Below are positions 18,881-28,067 of a stretch of DNA of 64,000 nt, piece by piece. Within the stretch, counting starts at the first letter, position 1; the number at the start of each line of letters is the position of its first letter. The position numbers and the translations under genes are program-made. The notes below the pieces were generated by a model. That model ran no database searches, was not told the origin of the DNA, and was given only the letters and a program-made list of their open reading frames with translations. Origin of the DNA: Vibrio sp. HB236076 (GTDB lineage: Bacteria > Pseudomonadota > Gammaproteobacteria > Enterobacterales > Vibrionaceae); contig NZ_CP162601.1 of NCBI RefSeq assembly GCF_040957575.1, positions 1,674,001-1,738,000 of the forward strand, in the 5' to 3' direction.

Positions 18881-19600
18881 ATGATCCCATCTTTCTTCAA
18901 GCCGCCTATGGTGCAATGGCCGTTAAAGTTCGAGCAAAAACTCATGCGAACCCAATCGCCCATGTTGCGTGCGTTTTATCAAACGCCACTGCCAAACGCG
19001 ACCACGCCTTTGGCAGAAGTGCCGTTTGTCGCTCTTGATTTTGAAACAACCGGCCTTGACCCGCGCAAAGACGACATCATTACCATTGGGCTGGTCCCTT
19101 TTGATCTCAACCGCATTTACCTCAATCAGGCACGGCATTGGACCTTGCGCCCTAGCCGTAATCTCGATGAGAAATCGATTGTCATTCATGGAATTACCCA
19201 TAGTGATATTCAAGACGCGCCAGATTTAATCGAAGTTTTACCCACGTTGTTAAACGCGCTAGCAGGTAAAATTACCGTGGTCCACTATCGCCGTATTGAA
19301 CGTGAATTTTTGAATAATGCGGTGAAAAATCGCATTGGGGAAGGGATTGAATTTCCCGTGCTCGATACGTTAGACATTGAGCAGCGCATTCAAGAGAAAC
19401 TAACCGGCGGTTTGTGGAATCAACTCAAAGGCAAGAAGCCGGCTTCAGTGCGCTTAGGACAAAGTCGCCAACGCTACGGGCTGCCTTATTATTCACCGCA
19501 CCACGCCCTTACCGATGCCATTGCTACCGCTGAATTGCTGCAAGCGCAAATTGCTCACTTTTACAAAGCGGCCAAACCAGTCGGCGAGCTGTGGCGCTAG
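18881..19600 (+). CDS. DnaQ-like 3'-5' exonuclease (DEDDh family)
   Basis: 239 aa. The exonuclease fold has ExoI ALDFETTGLDPRKDDIITIG (about 50-70; DxE metal ligands), ExoII VVHYRRIEREF (about 132-142) and ExoIII HHALTDAIATAELL (about 207-220; H-x4-D, making it DEDDh). The first 45 residues are a family-specific extension. It resembles the proofreading epsilon subunit of Pol III in fold but is a paralogue; the real dnaQ is elsewhere. It is translated right after the DUF294 gene (8-bp gap) and probably works with it; the substrate is unknown. Confidence 0.85.
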   Translation: MIPSFFKPPMVQWPLKFEQKLMRTQSPMLRAFYQTPLPNATTPLAEVPFVALDFETTGLDPRKDDIITIGLVPFDLNRIYLNQARHWTLRPSRNLDEKSIVIHGITHSDIQDAPDLIEVLPTLLNALAGKITVVHYRRIEREFLNNAVKNRIGEGIEFPVLDTLDIEQRIQEKLTGGLWNQLKGKKPASVRLGQSRQRYGLPYYSPHHALTDAIATAELLQAQIAHFYKAAKPVGELWR

Positions 19601-19673
19601 TTTTTTACGCCCAAAGGTGCGTTTACAGACAGACCTTCAAACTCACACTGCCATCGTCTCTCGTTGAACTGAA

Positions 19674-19704
19674 AAAAAGATAAGCTCTATCGGCTTATCT
19701 TTTT
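19674..19704. terminator. Bidirectional terminator
   Basis: AAAAAGATAAGC and GCTTATCTTTTT pair (12 bp) around a 7-nt loop, between the convergent exonuclease and chemoreceptor genes. Confidence 0.85.
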
Positions 19705-19711
19705 ATCGTTA

Positions 19712-19767
19712 CTCAGTCGATATTCTACCCCTAACGCTCTTAACAACGTTATTGAGTTAGACTGGCA
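19712..19767. repeat. Relic of the dispersed TACCAATCT element (right part)
   Basis: CTCAGTCG-ATATTCTACC, a TTAACAACGTTAT stretch and a GAGTTAGACTGG end match the right half of the copies at 43171-43341 and 52471-52636. It ends at the stop codon of the chemoreceptor gene that begins on the other strand. Confidence 0.55.
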
Positions 19768-21651
19768 TTAAATCTTAAAGCGCTTAATTTCACTTTCTAA
19801 ACGCTGCGAGAGCGATGACAACTCAGCGGCTTGCTGCGCCGCCTCTTGCGCTTCACTGGCAAGCTCGGTTGACACATCTCGGATCCCTTGTGTATTGCGC
19901 GTGATCTCTGAGGTCACTGACGCTTGCTCTTCCGCCGCTGAAGCGATTTGCGTCGCCATATCACTGATGGTGGCAACCGCCTGGTGGATCTCGTTTAAGT
20001 GAGCCGCCGCGCTGTTGGCATCATCGACGCTGGTTGTCGCTAGCAATTGACCATCGCCCATGATGCCGACCGCCCTGCCCGTGGTGGTTTGCAACATTTC
20101 TATCATTTGCTGGATTTCTTTGGTCGACGCGTGAGTACGCTGGCTAAGTACTCTGACTTCATCGGCAACCACCGCAAAACCTCGGCCTTGTTCACCCGCC
20201 CTCGCCGCTTCAATCGCCGCATTGAGCGCCAATAAGTTGGTTTGCTCAGCGATGCCTTGAATGGTCGACAAGATGGTATTAATTGCATGGCCGTGAGTCT
20301 CTAACTCGCCAATCACATCGGTGGCCTGTTGTACCTCTTGGGCGAGGTTTTGGATTGAATTTTGCGTTTGCGACACTTGTTGCGCACCGCTTTGACTCGC
20401 CTTAACCGCATGTTCCGAATTGAGCGCGGTTTGCTCTGCATTACCGGCAATTTCCTGTGTCGCCGCCGCCATTTCATTGACCGCAGTCGCCACCATGTTG
20501 ATTTCATCTTGTTGCTGGTGAATGCGTTCGCTGCGCAACTTCGCGTGCTCTGCCGTGTCGTGTGCCTGACCTGATAACGCGCTCGCCACCCCGTTTAAAC
20601 GGGTCACCATTTGATGCATGTTATCGACAAAGCGGTTAAAGTTATGCGCCAATTGGCCCACTTCGTCGTTGCTACGCGGCGTCAACCTTTGCGTCAGATC
20701 CCCTTCTCCAGAGGCAATCGCCTCCAGCGCGTTAGATACCCGGCTCAGGTCGTTAAACAGCCAACCGATAAACCATGATAACGTCGCAATCACCAACCCG
20801 GTGATCACTAACGAAGTCATAATGAGCTTTGTCACCATACTCGTGAGATTTTCGTGCTCGGTTTTTTCATCCAACTCGAGGGCAAACACCCAAGGTGTAT
20901 TCGCAATTGATTTAAAATACACTCGTTTTGTTTGACCTTTTACATCCACACTCAACGCCTTATTCTCTTGCGACAAACGATCAATCGTTGCCGTGTCGAG
21001 GTTTTTATAATAGCTGCTGATATTTTTTCTTACGCTATCTTTGCTCGGGTGAGCTAAGAAAGTGTCATCGTTTAAATCGATCAACATCGCATGAGCATTC
21101 TTACCAGCGTCAATTTGATCAACACTTTTCACTAGTTGATCAATGGTTAAATCTGCACCAATCACCCCTTTCAATTGCGAATTGACAAAGACAGGTTCTG
21201 CAATGGTGATCAATAACGATTGAGTGACAGCATCAACATACGTTGCGGTGATAATCGGGTTTTGTTGCGATATCGCTTGCTTGTACCACGGCCTCACTCT
21301 CGGGTCGTAACCTTCAACACTCCGGGTTGGCTGTGAACGATACATTGCACCACTTGGCGTGGCAAAATACATAAGATCAAATTGACCAGCTTGTTCAGCC
21401 ATTTTTAAGTATGACACTTTTTCTTCCCGGCCAACGTGTTCAGCGAAGGAATGGACCACACTTTGCCTAGCCGCTAACCAATTTTGTATATTTTCTCCTG
21501 CCATACTGGCCAGACTGTCTAAACGACTTTGTATTGATTGTTCTGTTTGTTGAGAAAGTCGCTGTGAGGCTACCCAAGTTAACGCCGTAGACATCACCAG
21601 TACACTGATGAGTGAGACAAAGATAAGTTTCTGTTTTAATGTTATTTTCAT
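19768..21651 (-). CDS. Methyl-accepting chemotaxis protein, dCache type (copy 1)
   Basis: 627 aa. Membrane helix 1 at about 8-28; periplasmic dCache_1 domain about 35-270; helix 2 about 275-297; HAMP domain beginning [20 protein letters not shown]; cytoplasmic signalling domain with the hairpin tip [20 protein letters not shown]. The receptor senses a ligand in the periplasm and controls CheA kinase. In the distal-membrane module [21 protein letters not shown] and GADLTIDQL fit the R-W-Y...Y...D pattern of amino-acid-binding dCache receptors, so amino acids are a reasonable ligand guess. Its last 332 residues are almost identical to the receptor encoded just upstream. Confidence 0.93.
   Translation of the reverse strand: MKITLKQKLIFVSLISVLVMSTALTWVASQRLSQQTEQSIQSRLDSLASMAGENIQNWLAARQSVVHSFAEHVGREEKVSYLKMAEQAGQFDLMYFATPSGAMYRSQPTRSVEGYDPRVRPWYKQAISQQNPIITATYVDAVTQSLLITIAEPVFVNSQLKGVIGADLTIDQLVKSVDQIDAGKNAHAMLIDLNDDTFLAHPSKDSVRKNISSYYKNLDTATIDRLSQENKALSVDVKGQTKRVYFKSIANTPWVFALELDEKTEHENLTSMVTKLIMTSLVITGLVIATLSWFIGWLFNDLSRVSNALEAIASGEGDLTQRLTPRSNDEVGQLAHNFNRFVDNMHQMVTRLNGVASALSGQAHDTAEHAKLRSERIHQQQDEINMVATAVNEMAAATQEIAGNAEQTALNSEHAVKASQSGAQQVSQTQNSIQNLAQEVQQATDVIGELETHGHAINTILSTIQGIAEQTNLLALNAAIEAARAGEQGRGFAVVADEVRVLSQRTHASTKEIQQMIEMLQTTTGRAVGIMGDGQLLATTSVDDANSAAAHLNEIHQAVATISDMATQIASAAEEQASVTSEITRNTQGIRDVSTELASEAQEAAQQAAELSSLSQRLESEIKRFKI
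19771..20763 (-). repeat. Near-identical signalling half shared by the tandem chemoreceptor genes (copy 1)
   Basis: Aligns without gaps to 21841-22833 at an offset of exactly 2070 bp. By eye I count about 14 mismatches in 993 bp, while the sensor halves are clearly diverged. The boundary falls at the start of the HAMP domain. Confidence 0.9.
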
Positions 21652-21751
21652 AGTAAAATTATCGGCAAAAATCGCTGGCGCTAATGTAACAACTTTTTTC
21701 TAATATGCAAATTAAAGCGCAATAAGATTTTATGACACGGCTTTGTTAAAC

Positions 21752-21780
21752 AAAAAAACCGAGCTTGTTACCGCTCGGTT
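21752..21780 (-). terminator. Terminator of the upstream chemoreceptor gene
   Basis: AACCGAGC (21757-21764) and GCTCGGTT (21773-21780) form an 8-bp stem; on the minus strand a run of U follows. Confidence 0.85.
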
Positions 21781-21837
21781 TATTAACACTAACGTACGGG
21801 TTGCCGAGGAAAGAAATCATCGACAATTATATTAAGC

Positions 21838-23721
21838 TTAGATCTTAAAGCGCTTGATTTCACTTTCTAAACGCTGTGAGAGCGATGACAACTCAGCGGC
21901 TTGCTGCGCCGCGTCTTGCGCTTCACTGGCCAGCTCGGTTGACACATCTCGGATCCCTTGTGTATTGCGCGTGATCTCTGAGGTCACTGACGCTTGCTCT
22001 TCCGCCGCTGAAGCGATTTGCGTCGCCATATCACTGATGGTGGCAACCGCCTGGTGGATCTCGTTTAAGTGAGCCGCCGCGCTGTTGGCATCATCGACGC
22101 TGGTTGTCGCTAGCAATTGACCATCGCCCATGATGCCGACCGCCCTGCCCGTGGTGGTTTGCAACATTTCTATCATTTGCTGGATTTCTTTGGTCGACGC
22201 GTGAGTACGCTGGCTAAGTACTCTGACTTCATCGGCAACCACCGCAAAACCTCGGCCTTGTTCTCCCGCCCTCGCCGCTTCAATCGCCGCATTGAGCGCC
22301 AATAAGTTGGTTTGCTCAGCGATGCCTTGAATGGTCGACAAGATGGTATTAATCGCGTGGCCGTGAGTCTCTAACTCGCCAATCACATCGGTGGCTTGTT
22401 GCACCTCTTGGGCGAGGTTTTGGATTGAATTTTGCGTTTGCGACACTTGTTGCGCACCGCTCTGACTCGCCTTAACCGCATGTTCCGAATTGAGCGCGGT
22501 TTGCTCTGCATTACCGGCAATTTCCTGTGTCGCCGCCGCCATTTCATTGACCGCAGTCGCCACCATGTTGATTTCATCTTGTTGCTGGTGAATGCGTTCG
22601 CTGCGCAACTTCGCGTGCTCTGCCGTGTCGTGTGCCTGACCTGATAACGCGCTCGCCACCCCGTTTAAACGGGTCACCATTTGATGCATGTTATCGACAA
22701 AACGGTTAAAGTTGTGCGCCAATTGGCCCACTTCGTCGTTACTACGCGGCGTCAACCTTTGCGTCAGATCCCCTTCTCCAGAGGCAATCGCCTCCAGCGC
22801 GTTAGATACCCGGCTCAGGTCGTTAAACAGCCAGTTGATGATCAGTGAAATCAACACCATCACCACCAAGGTGATCACCAGCGCAGTAATCAGCAAATTA
22901 AACAACAACGCATTAAAGTGCTGATGCTCGGTATTACTGTCTAACTCGATGGCAAATACCCAAGGCGTATTTGCAATACGGGTGAATTTGACCAACTTGT
23001 CCTGACCATTAATCGTTAGGCTTGTCAAACCGGTTTGCTGACTAAGTGACAAAACTTTTTGCACGGTCAGATCTTGAGCATAATCAGAAACGGGCTTTAA
23101 ATTAAACTCGCTATCAGAGTGAGCGAGAAACTGACCATTCGTGCTGTCAATGAGCATCGTTTGGCTATTCGTACCCGCTTCTATCGAGGTAATGCTGTTG
23201 ACCAATTGCTCGATCAACACATCAGCACCAATCACGCCAAACAATTGATTATTTCGATAAACCGGCTCTGCAATCGTCACCATCAAAGCGCCCGTGGAAG
23301 CGCCAACGTAAGCCGAAGTAATCATTTGCTGTTTGGCTGCCACCGCCGCTTTATACCAGCCACGTACTCGTGGATCGTAACCTGGCTTGGTTCTTTCTGG
23401 GTAAGAACGATGCATGCCACCATTCACATCGCCAAGATAAATCTCATCAAAGCCACCCGCTTCACGCGTCAGCACGAACAAATCATGTCTGTCTTCGCGA
23501 CTGGCAAAGGGTTCAAATGCTTGGGCCACCTTTTTCTTGCCGTCAATCCAGCTCGAAATACTGTCTTGTGCCACAAGAGTGATACCTTGTGCCCTATCTG
23601 CCAAGGCTTTACTGGTTTGTTTGTCGAGTTGATACACCGCAATTGCAGTCAGTATTGTCCCCATAACGACACAGGCCACTAAGCTCAGGGCTATTAATTT
23701 GTGTTTTAAACTCAGATTCAT
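21838..23721 (-). CDS. Methyl-accepting chemotaxis protein, dCache type (copy 2)
   Basis: 627 aa from the ATG at 23721 (GGAA just upstream), exactly the length of its neighbour; an in-frame start at 23784 would add 21 residues and spoil the N-terminal membrane helix. Organisation is the same: helix about 9-30, dCache domain about 35-270, helix about 272-297, HAMP, MCP signalling domain. The sensor has [22 protein letters not shown] and GADVLIEQL, so the amino-acid-type R-W-Y...Y...D residues are kept, but the surrounding pocket differs from copy 1, implying a different ligand range. It has its own terminator at 21752-21780, so the two receptors are separate transcripts. Confidence 0.93.
   Translation of the reverse strand: MNLSLKHKLIALSLVACVVMGTILTAIAVYQLDKQTSKALADRAQGITLVAQDSISSWIDGKKKVAQAFEPFASREDRHDLFVLTREAGGFDEIYLGDVNGGMHRSYPERTKPGYDPRVRGWYKAAVAAKQQMITSAYVGASTGALMVTIAEPVYRNNQLFGVIGADVLIEQLVNSITSIEAGTNSQTMLIDSTNGQFLAHSDSEFNLKPVSDYAQDLTVQKVLSLSQQTGLTSLTINGQDKLVKFTRIANTPWVFAIELDSNTEHQHFNALLFNLLITALVITLVVMVLISLIINWLFNDLSRVSNALEAIASGEGDLTQRLTPRSNDEVGQLAHNFNRFVDNMHQMVTRLNGVASALSGQAHDTAEHAKLRSERIHQQQDEINMVATAVNEMAAATQEIAGNAEQTALNSEHAVKASQSGAQQVSQTQNSIQNLAQEVQQATDVIGELETHGHAINTILSTIQGIAEQTNLLALNAAIEAARAGEQGRGFAVVADEVRVLSQRTHASTKEIQQMIEMLQTTTGRAVGIMGDGQLLATTSVDDANSAAAHLNEIHQAVATISDMATQIASAAEEQASVTSEITRNTQGIRDVSTELASEAQDAAQQAAELSSLSQRLESEIKRFKI
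21841..22833 (-). repeat. Near-identical signalling half shared by the tandem chemoreceptor genes (copy 2)
   Basis: Partner of 19771-20763. Protein-level difference in this half is a single Glu/Asp exchange (EAQEAAQQ versus EAQDAAQQ). Confidence 0.9.
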
Positions 23722-23806
23722 CTTTCCATTTACTCTCGCCAATCCTATTGACAAGAATCTAACAAGCCCAGTGATAAAAATCACCTTATTTTAATGCCAA
23801 AATGAC

Positions 23807-23836
23807 AAAAAAAAGCGCAAGCCATCAGGCTTGCGC
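23807..23836 (-). terminator. Terminator of the BCCT carrier gene
   Basis: GCGCAAGCC (23815-23823) and GGCTTGCGC (23828-23836), 9-bp stem, 4-nt loop, U-run on the minus strand. Confidence 0.9.
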
Positions 23837-23872
23837 ATATCATTAAAATGGACTTGTTTACGGTTTGGTCAA

Positions 23873-25453
23873 TCAGTATTGATGACGCTGCTCGGTTCTT
23901 AACCCCATTAACAAGCTGACACACATCAGCAAAAGTACAAAGGTAAATGGCAAGGCTGTAGAAATCGCTCCCGCCTGCAACGCCTGAATCGCTTCCGTAC
24001 CGCCAATCCAAAGTAAAGCAATCGCAATCGCGCCTTCAACGGTCGCCCAAAATACGCGCTGAGGAACCGGGGCATCCATCTTACCGCCTGCAGTAATGCT
24101 GTCGATCACTAAAGAGCCGGAATCCGATGACGTGACAAAGAAAACCAAGACCAACACCACACCAACGATGGATAACACATTGCTCATTGGCAATTGATCA
24201 AACATTTGGAACATCGCCAAGGAAACATCCGTCAAGCCTTTGCTGCCTAAGTCACCGACTTGGTTAATCACTTGATCAATGGCCAAGCCGCCAAACACCG
24301 ACATCCAAATCACGGTCACCGCAGTCGGGACCAAAAGCACTGCCGTCATAAATTGACGTATCGTACGTCCGCGTGACACACGAGCGATAAACATACCGAC
24401 AAATGGCGACCAAGAAATCCACCAAGACCAGTAAAACACCGTCCAACCTTGGAACCAAGCTTCGTCAGGTCGGTTGTGCGGGTTGCTCAATGGGATAAAG
24501 TTTTCGACATATGACCCTAACGTAGCGGGAATAGCCCCTAAGCCTACCGTACCACCGATAATGGCAACGGCCACCAACAAAACAAAGGCAATTAACATGT
24601 TGAGGTTACTGATGACTTTCACACCGCCATCGATACCGCGCATAACCGAAATAACCGCTAACAAAGTGACAAAAATAATAATGCCGATTTGCAAGCCAAT
24701 AGAACCATCTAAACCAAAAACGTGGTGAATACCACTGGCCGCTTGTTGGGCCCCAAGACCCAGTGACGTAGCCAAACCGAACAAAGTGGCAACTACGGCT
24801 AAGATATCGATGATATGACCAGCCCATCCCCAAGCTCGATCGCCAAGTAAGGGGAAGAAAATCGAACGAATCGACAAAGGCAGGCCTTTATTATAGGCGA
24901 AGAAAGCCAAAGACAGCGCAACGACACCATAAATACTCCAAGGATGAAGTCCCCAGTGGTACATAGTCGCGCCCAAGGCCAATTTGGCGGCTTCAGGTGA
25001 GTTCGCTTCCACGTTAAGTGGTGTGTGATACCACCCAGTAAAATAAGCGACTGGCTCAGCGACACTCCAAAACATCAAGCCAATCCCCATCCCTGCGGCA
25101 AACAGCATGGCTAGCCAAGACAGTACCGAATAATCGGCAACGGCGTCTTTACCACCCAAACGTATTTTGCCAAATGGAGACAAAATCATCGCGATACAGA
25201 AAATCACAAAAAGGTTACCGGACCAAATAAATAGCCAGTCAAAAGAGCCGATGATTTTCCACTTTATCCCATCAAGCGCATCCTTGGCCGTCTGGGGATC
25301 CACTAATAAGGTGGCGAGTAAAAAAATTATGATCAGTCCAGCGCTGATGCCGAACACCTGATTGTGGATATCAAATCCCCACTTTTGTACATTATCTTGC
25401 CCGACGGTATAGTCGGTATTGTCGATACTGTACTTATCGATATCTTTGGTCAT
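23873..25453 (-). CDS. opuD: BCCT-family compatible-solute transporter (OpuD/BccT type)
   Basis: 526 aa from the ATG at 25453 (AGAGG 4 nt upstream); a TTG start six codons earlier overlaps that ribosome site. About 12 hydrophobic segments. Family marks are GMGIGLMFWSVAEPVAYF, the TM8 motif WTVFYWSWWISWSPFVGMF and ISRGRTIRQF-like FIARVSRGRTIRQFM, and VFFVTSSDSGSLVID. BCCT carriers import glycine betaine, choline, carnitine or DMSP, usually with sodium, under osmotic stress. The divergent MarR-type gene resembles CosR, which in V. cholerae lies beside opuD and represses it; hence the symbol. Substrate is not determined by sequence alone. Confidence 0.85.
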   Translation of the reverse strand: MTKDIDKYSIDNTDYTVGQDNVQKWGFDIHNQVFGISAGLIIIFLLATLLVDPQTAKDALDGIKWKIIGSFDWLFIWSGNLFVIFCIAMILSPFGKIRLGGKDAVADYSVLSWLAMLFAAGMGIGLMFWSVAEPVAYFTGWYHTPLNVEANSPEAAKLALGATMYHWGLHPWSIYGVVALSLAFFAYNKGLPLSIRSIFFPLLGDRAWGWAGHIIDILAVVATLFGLATSLGLGAQQAASGIHHVFGLDGSIGLQIGIIIFVTLLAVISVMRGIDGGVKVISNLNMLIAFVLLVAVAIIGGTVGLGAIPATLGSYVENFIPLSNPHNRPDEAWFQGWTVFYWSWWISWSPFVGMFIARVSRGRTIRQFMTAVLLVPTAVTVIWMSVFGGLAIDQVINQVGDLGSKGLTDVSLAMFQMFDQLPMSNVLSIVGVVLVLVFFVTSSDSGSLVIDSITAGGKMDAPVPQRVFWATVEGAIAIALLWIGGTEAIQALQAGAISTALPFTFVLLLMCVSLLMGLRTEQRHQY

Positions 25454-25574
25454 ATTGCCTCTCAGCGTCAATATATTTAGAGCTACAAGAGATGTATTTA
25501 GCCGAGTCTTCCATTTTTACTCAATAAAAAACTTCGTACTCATAACATTTGCATCTCTTATTCACACAGGAAAG

Positions 25575-25590
25575 TGTAACATACATCACA
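25575..25590. promoter_or_regulatory. CRP-like site
   Basis: TGTAA-N6-TCACA differs at one position from the CRP core TGTGA-N6-TCACA and has A/T flanks. It lies about 122 bp upstream of the carrier start. Confidence 0.4.
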
Positions 25591-25724
25591 AATATTTCTA
25601 TATTCCATCGTCTACATAGCAAAAAATACGGTTTAATTTAACAAAGCGATCAAAAAAGCCATCACCACACCGCCTTAATAGTTTGTGTACAAATCATAAG
25701 TCTATAAAGGATTTATTGCGAAAG

Positions 25725-25753
25725 ATGAAAATCTGCATAAATTATGCTATGAT
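25725..25753 (+). promoter_or_regulatory. Candidate cosR promoter with palindromic spacer
   Basis: ATGAAA (25725-25730), 17-bp spacer, TATGAT (25748-25753) preceded by TGC (extended -10). The perfect 13-bp palindrome GCATAAATTATGC (25735-25747) fills the spacer next to the -10 and is a good candidate for a MarR-type operator. Confidence 0.5.
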
Positions 25754-25842
25754 CACTGTTGTTTCGTAATCACAATTTTATGCAGCTACCCCCTTTTCAT
25801 TACGCTTGATTTGGGGTAGTTTGCGCCCTTCAATTATTGACA

Positions 25843-26331
25843 ATGCAAATGGTAAACACTTTGGAAAAGCATGAAGAAGTCTTGATCTCAATTCGCCAAA
25901 TTATCCGAGCGATTGATCTGCATTCAAAAAAACTGAGTAAAGAGTCAGGGTTAACCGGTCCGCAATTGATATTGATGCGTGCCATTGTTGAACTTGGCGA
26001 TGTCACCATCAAGCAACTTTCCAATCATACCAACATGAGCCAAGCAACGGCGACGACCATTTTAGACCGCCTTGAGCGCAATGGTTATGTCGACCGTGTG
26101 CGTAGTGTTACGGATAAACGCAAAGTACACGCCGTGCTCACCGATGCTGGGCGCGAAGTGTTCAATAATGCGCCTAAACCTTTGCAAGAGCATTTTATTC
26201 ACCGCTTTCAAAAATTAGATGAGTGGGAACAAACCCTGTTGTTGTCTTCGGTTCAACGCATTTCGACCATGATGAATGCCGAAGATTACGACGTAGCTCC
26301 GATGTTGGAAATCGGCAGTATTACTCAATAA
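25843..26331 (+). CDS. cosR: MarR-family regulator, CosR type
   Basis: 162 aa from the ATG at 25843; the ATG two codons later is equally possible as neither has a clear ribosome site. Winged-helix MarR fold: dimerisation helix HEEVLISIRQIIRAIDLHSKKL (residues about 10-31), recognition region TIKQLSNHTNMSQATATTILDRLERNGYV, and wing VTDKRKVHAVLTDAGREV. The N-terminal IIRAIDLHSK followed by LTGPQLILMRAI is what I remember of V. cholerae CosR, the repressor of ectoine synthesis and opuD at low salt. Divergence from a BCCT carrier supports the call. Confidence 0.85.
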   Translation: MQMVNTLEKHEEVLISIRQIIRAIDLHSKKLSKESGLTGPQLILMRAIVELGDVTIKQLSNHTNMSQATATTILDRLERNGYVDRVRSVTDKRKVHAVLTDAGREVFNNAPKPLQEHFIHRFQKLDEWEQTLLLSSVQRISTMMNAEDYDVAPMLEIGSITQ

Positions 26332-26364
26332 CAGGTGGTTTGACTCGACTCGAACTGCGATAAC

Positions 26365-26395
26365 GCCCTCAAACACCCTGTTTGGGGGCTTTTTA
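26365..26395 (+). terminator. Terminator of cosR
   Basis: GCCCTCAAACA and TGTTTGGGGGC pair over 11 bp (one G-T) around CCC, followed by TTTTT. Confidence 0.92.
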
Positions 26396-26539
26396 TATCC
26401 CGTTCTCAAAGCACAATCGCAATAACTACGAGTGCACCAAATGCCCTCTCACTTGCCATAGGCCGTGCGTGATAATAGCCATCACCGCATCAGGTCAGAC
26501 AAGGCTTTCAATCGATAACCACTTGGTTTGCGATAATGA

Positions 26540-26573
26540 AAAACGGCAGCCCCTTCGCAGTGGCTGCCGTTTT
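26540..26573. terminator. Bidirectional terminator
   Basis: AAAACGGCAGCC (26540-26551) and GGCTGCCGTTTT (26562-26573): 12-bp stem, 10-nt loop, 45 bp downstream of the minus-strand gene that ends at 26618. Confidence 0.88.
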
Positions 26574-26617
26574 CTATCGTCTATGTGGTGAGCCGTTCTC
26601 CCCACACCTAGAGCGTT

Positions 26618-26980
26618 TTACTTAAGCTTGTAAATAACCTTATTACCGGATAAGGCAACACGCTCAACTTTCTGTTCTTCAAGCAATTTTTTTAATGCGC
26701 CCGTGGCCCATGACGCCGCTTTGCTGTCTTCTTGACCGGCCTCTAAACCAATGCCTTTTGGATTGATTCCGTCTGCATGGGCAGCAACGATATCGAGCAC
26801 TTGTTGTTGTTTGGGAGTCAAAGAGCTCGACGGTAATGTCACCACGCTATCGGCTTGTTTTTTGACAGACTCGACCACTTTGGCCTTCACTTGTGGTGCT
26901 GTCTTGGTTATTTGTGATGTGATAACCTGAAGTCGTTTGTTTAGCTTAGTTTGCACTTTACGTTTATGCGCAAGTCTCAT
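26618..26980 (-). CDS. Small basic protein with winged-helix-like C-terminus, function unknown
   Basis: 120 aa. The first 50 residues are lysine- and alanine-rich and probably helical (MRLAHKRKVQTKLNKRLQV, VKAKVVESVKKQ). From about residue 55 a folded module starts, LTPKQQQVLDIVAAHADGIN, continuing WATGALKKLLEEQKVERVALSGNKVIYKL, which reads like a helix-turn-helix plus wing (WATGALKKLLEEQ as the recognition helix). I do not recognise a named family. It may bind nucleic acid. A hairpin terminator follows, and it is divergent from the DUF2982 gene. Confidence 0.65.
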   Translation of the reverse strand: MRLAHKRKVQTKLNKRLQVITSQITKTAPQVKAKVVESVKKQADSVVTLPSSSLTPKQQQVLDIVAAHADGINPKGIGLEAGQEDSKAASWATGALKKLLEEQKVERVALSGNKVIYKLK

Positions 26981-27184
26981 GGATAATTCCCCAAAATGCT
27001 GCCAGAAGCAGGGTTCAAAAATTGAAAGCGGCTTTTATACCAAAAAACCATTTCTTTTTGTAGCTTTTCCCACCCTGAGACGTAAAACAAGCTTAAAAAA
27101 GGCGCTTGGGGGTCAAAAGTGCTGACAATTCCGTCACTATCATCACGATAACAACGATTGAAATCGTTACGACTGGAGGGCATC

Positions 27185-27862
27185 ATGTCACCTATCTGCT
27201 TACCTACATTGCATTTACGCGTACATGAATTTGTGTGGTTACAACGCTACCAACGTGTGATCCTCGCACTGGTTACTCTGTTATTTTCCGTTTGGATTAT
27301 GACAGCGCCCACCATAGGGCACGCTATTCTCGCCGCACTTGCCTGTGGGGGGGGAGCTTTTTGCTCTTGGTACCTGTATCGCCGCTCTCAAGTCGGTTAC
27401 ACCTTAACCGCCACACATTTTCAGCAGCATTTATTTAAAGGCGGCTGGGCAATGCAATGGAAAAATATCCAACGTTTGGGACAATGTCACTACCGCGACC
27501 GCGAAGGCTGGTCACACCCCGTGCCCTGGATAGGCTTTAAATTGGTCGACTATGAACCCTTTATTGACGCCATTTGCCCAAGAGTGGCTTCGGAAATGTT
27601 GATTAACCAACGAGGTTTATTGTACTTAGCGCTGCGAGGTAACCTCGATCCACGCATTGAAGACAAGCTGTTTGATACGGCTCGTTATACCAGTAAATCG
27701 GGCAGGCAGTTTCGCGGTTTACAGGCCATGCTGGCACAAAGAATGCGATACCAACGCGAGTGTTACGGGTATGATATTTTTATTTCTACTGCCGACCTCG
27801 ACCGAGATATCGACAGTTTTATTGGTTTGCTAAGACGCTATAAAGCGGGGGCAATAACGTAA
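27185..27862 (+). CDS. DUF2982 family membrane-anchored protein
   Basis: 225 aa from the ATG at 27185, chosen for the strong GGAGG 5 nt upstream; an in-frame start at 27158 precedes that site. Two hydrophobic helices near residues 17-65 (RVILALVTLLFSVWIM and ILAALACGGGAFCSWYLY), then a soluble domain: GYTLTATHFQQHLFKGGWAMQWKNIQ, PWIGFKLVDYEPFI and a C-terminal RECYGYDIFISTADLDRDIDSF. I associate this with DUF2982, a Vibrio/Shewanella-type family of unknown function; the link is from memory. PH-like topology (membrane anchor then beta-rich domain) is a guess. It has no operon partner. Confidence 0.7.
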   Translation: MSPICLPTLHLRVHEFVWLQRYQRVILALVTLLFSVWIMTAPTIGHAILAALACGGGAFCSWYLYRRSQVGYTLTATHFQQHLFKGGWAMQWKNIQRLGQCHYRDREGWSHPVPWIGFKLVDYEPFIDAICPRVASEMLINQRGLLYLALRGNLDPRIEDKLFDTARYTSKSGRQFRGLQAMLAQRMRYQRECYGYDIFISTADLDRDIDSFIGLLRRYKAGAIT

Positions 27863-28067
27863 ACAATTGGATTTTTTTACGTTTTCAATCACCTAAGTTC
27901 GCGATGTCGGCAATACTAGCAAAACGGCCAACGTGCGAACAAGGTGGGCTAATTTGGACATTGCTTGTCATGGTACTCGGCATGAATTACACGCTGGCAA
28001 TTCCATTCCACCGCGTCCCCCCTGCCGAGATAAAGCAAAGGCGATTTAACCGGCTAACATCGTAAGA

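Larger units (their letters stand above)
25454..25842. other. Divergent control region between the BCCT carrier and cosR
   Basis: About 390 bp, AT-rich, no gene. It holds a CRP-like site, a promoter with a palindrome in its spacer, and a hairpin in the cosR leader (CTACCCC at 25786-25792 with GGGGTAG at 25813-25819). Confidence 0.6.

Noticed and set aside
23119..23682. 187-codon open frame opposite the second chemoreceptor
   Set aside because: It is antisense to a well-supported gene, has no ribosome site and its translation looks like no known protein; a composition effect.
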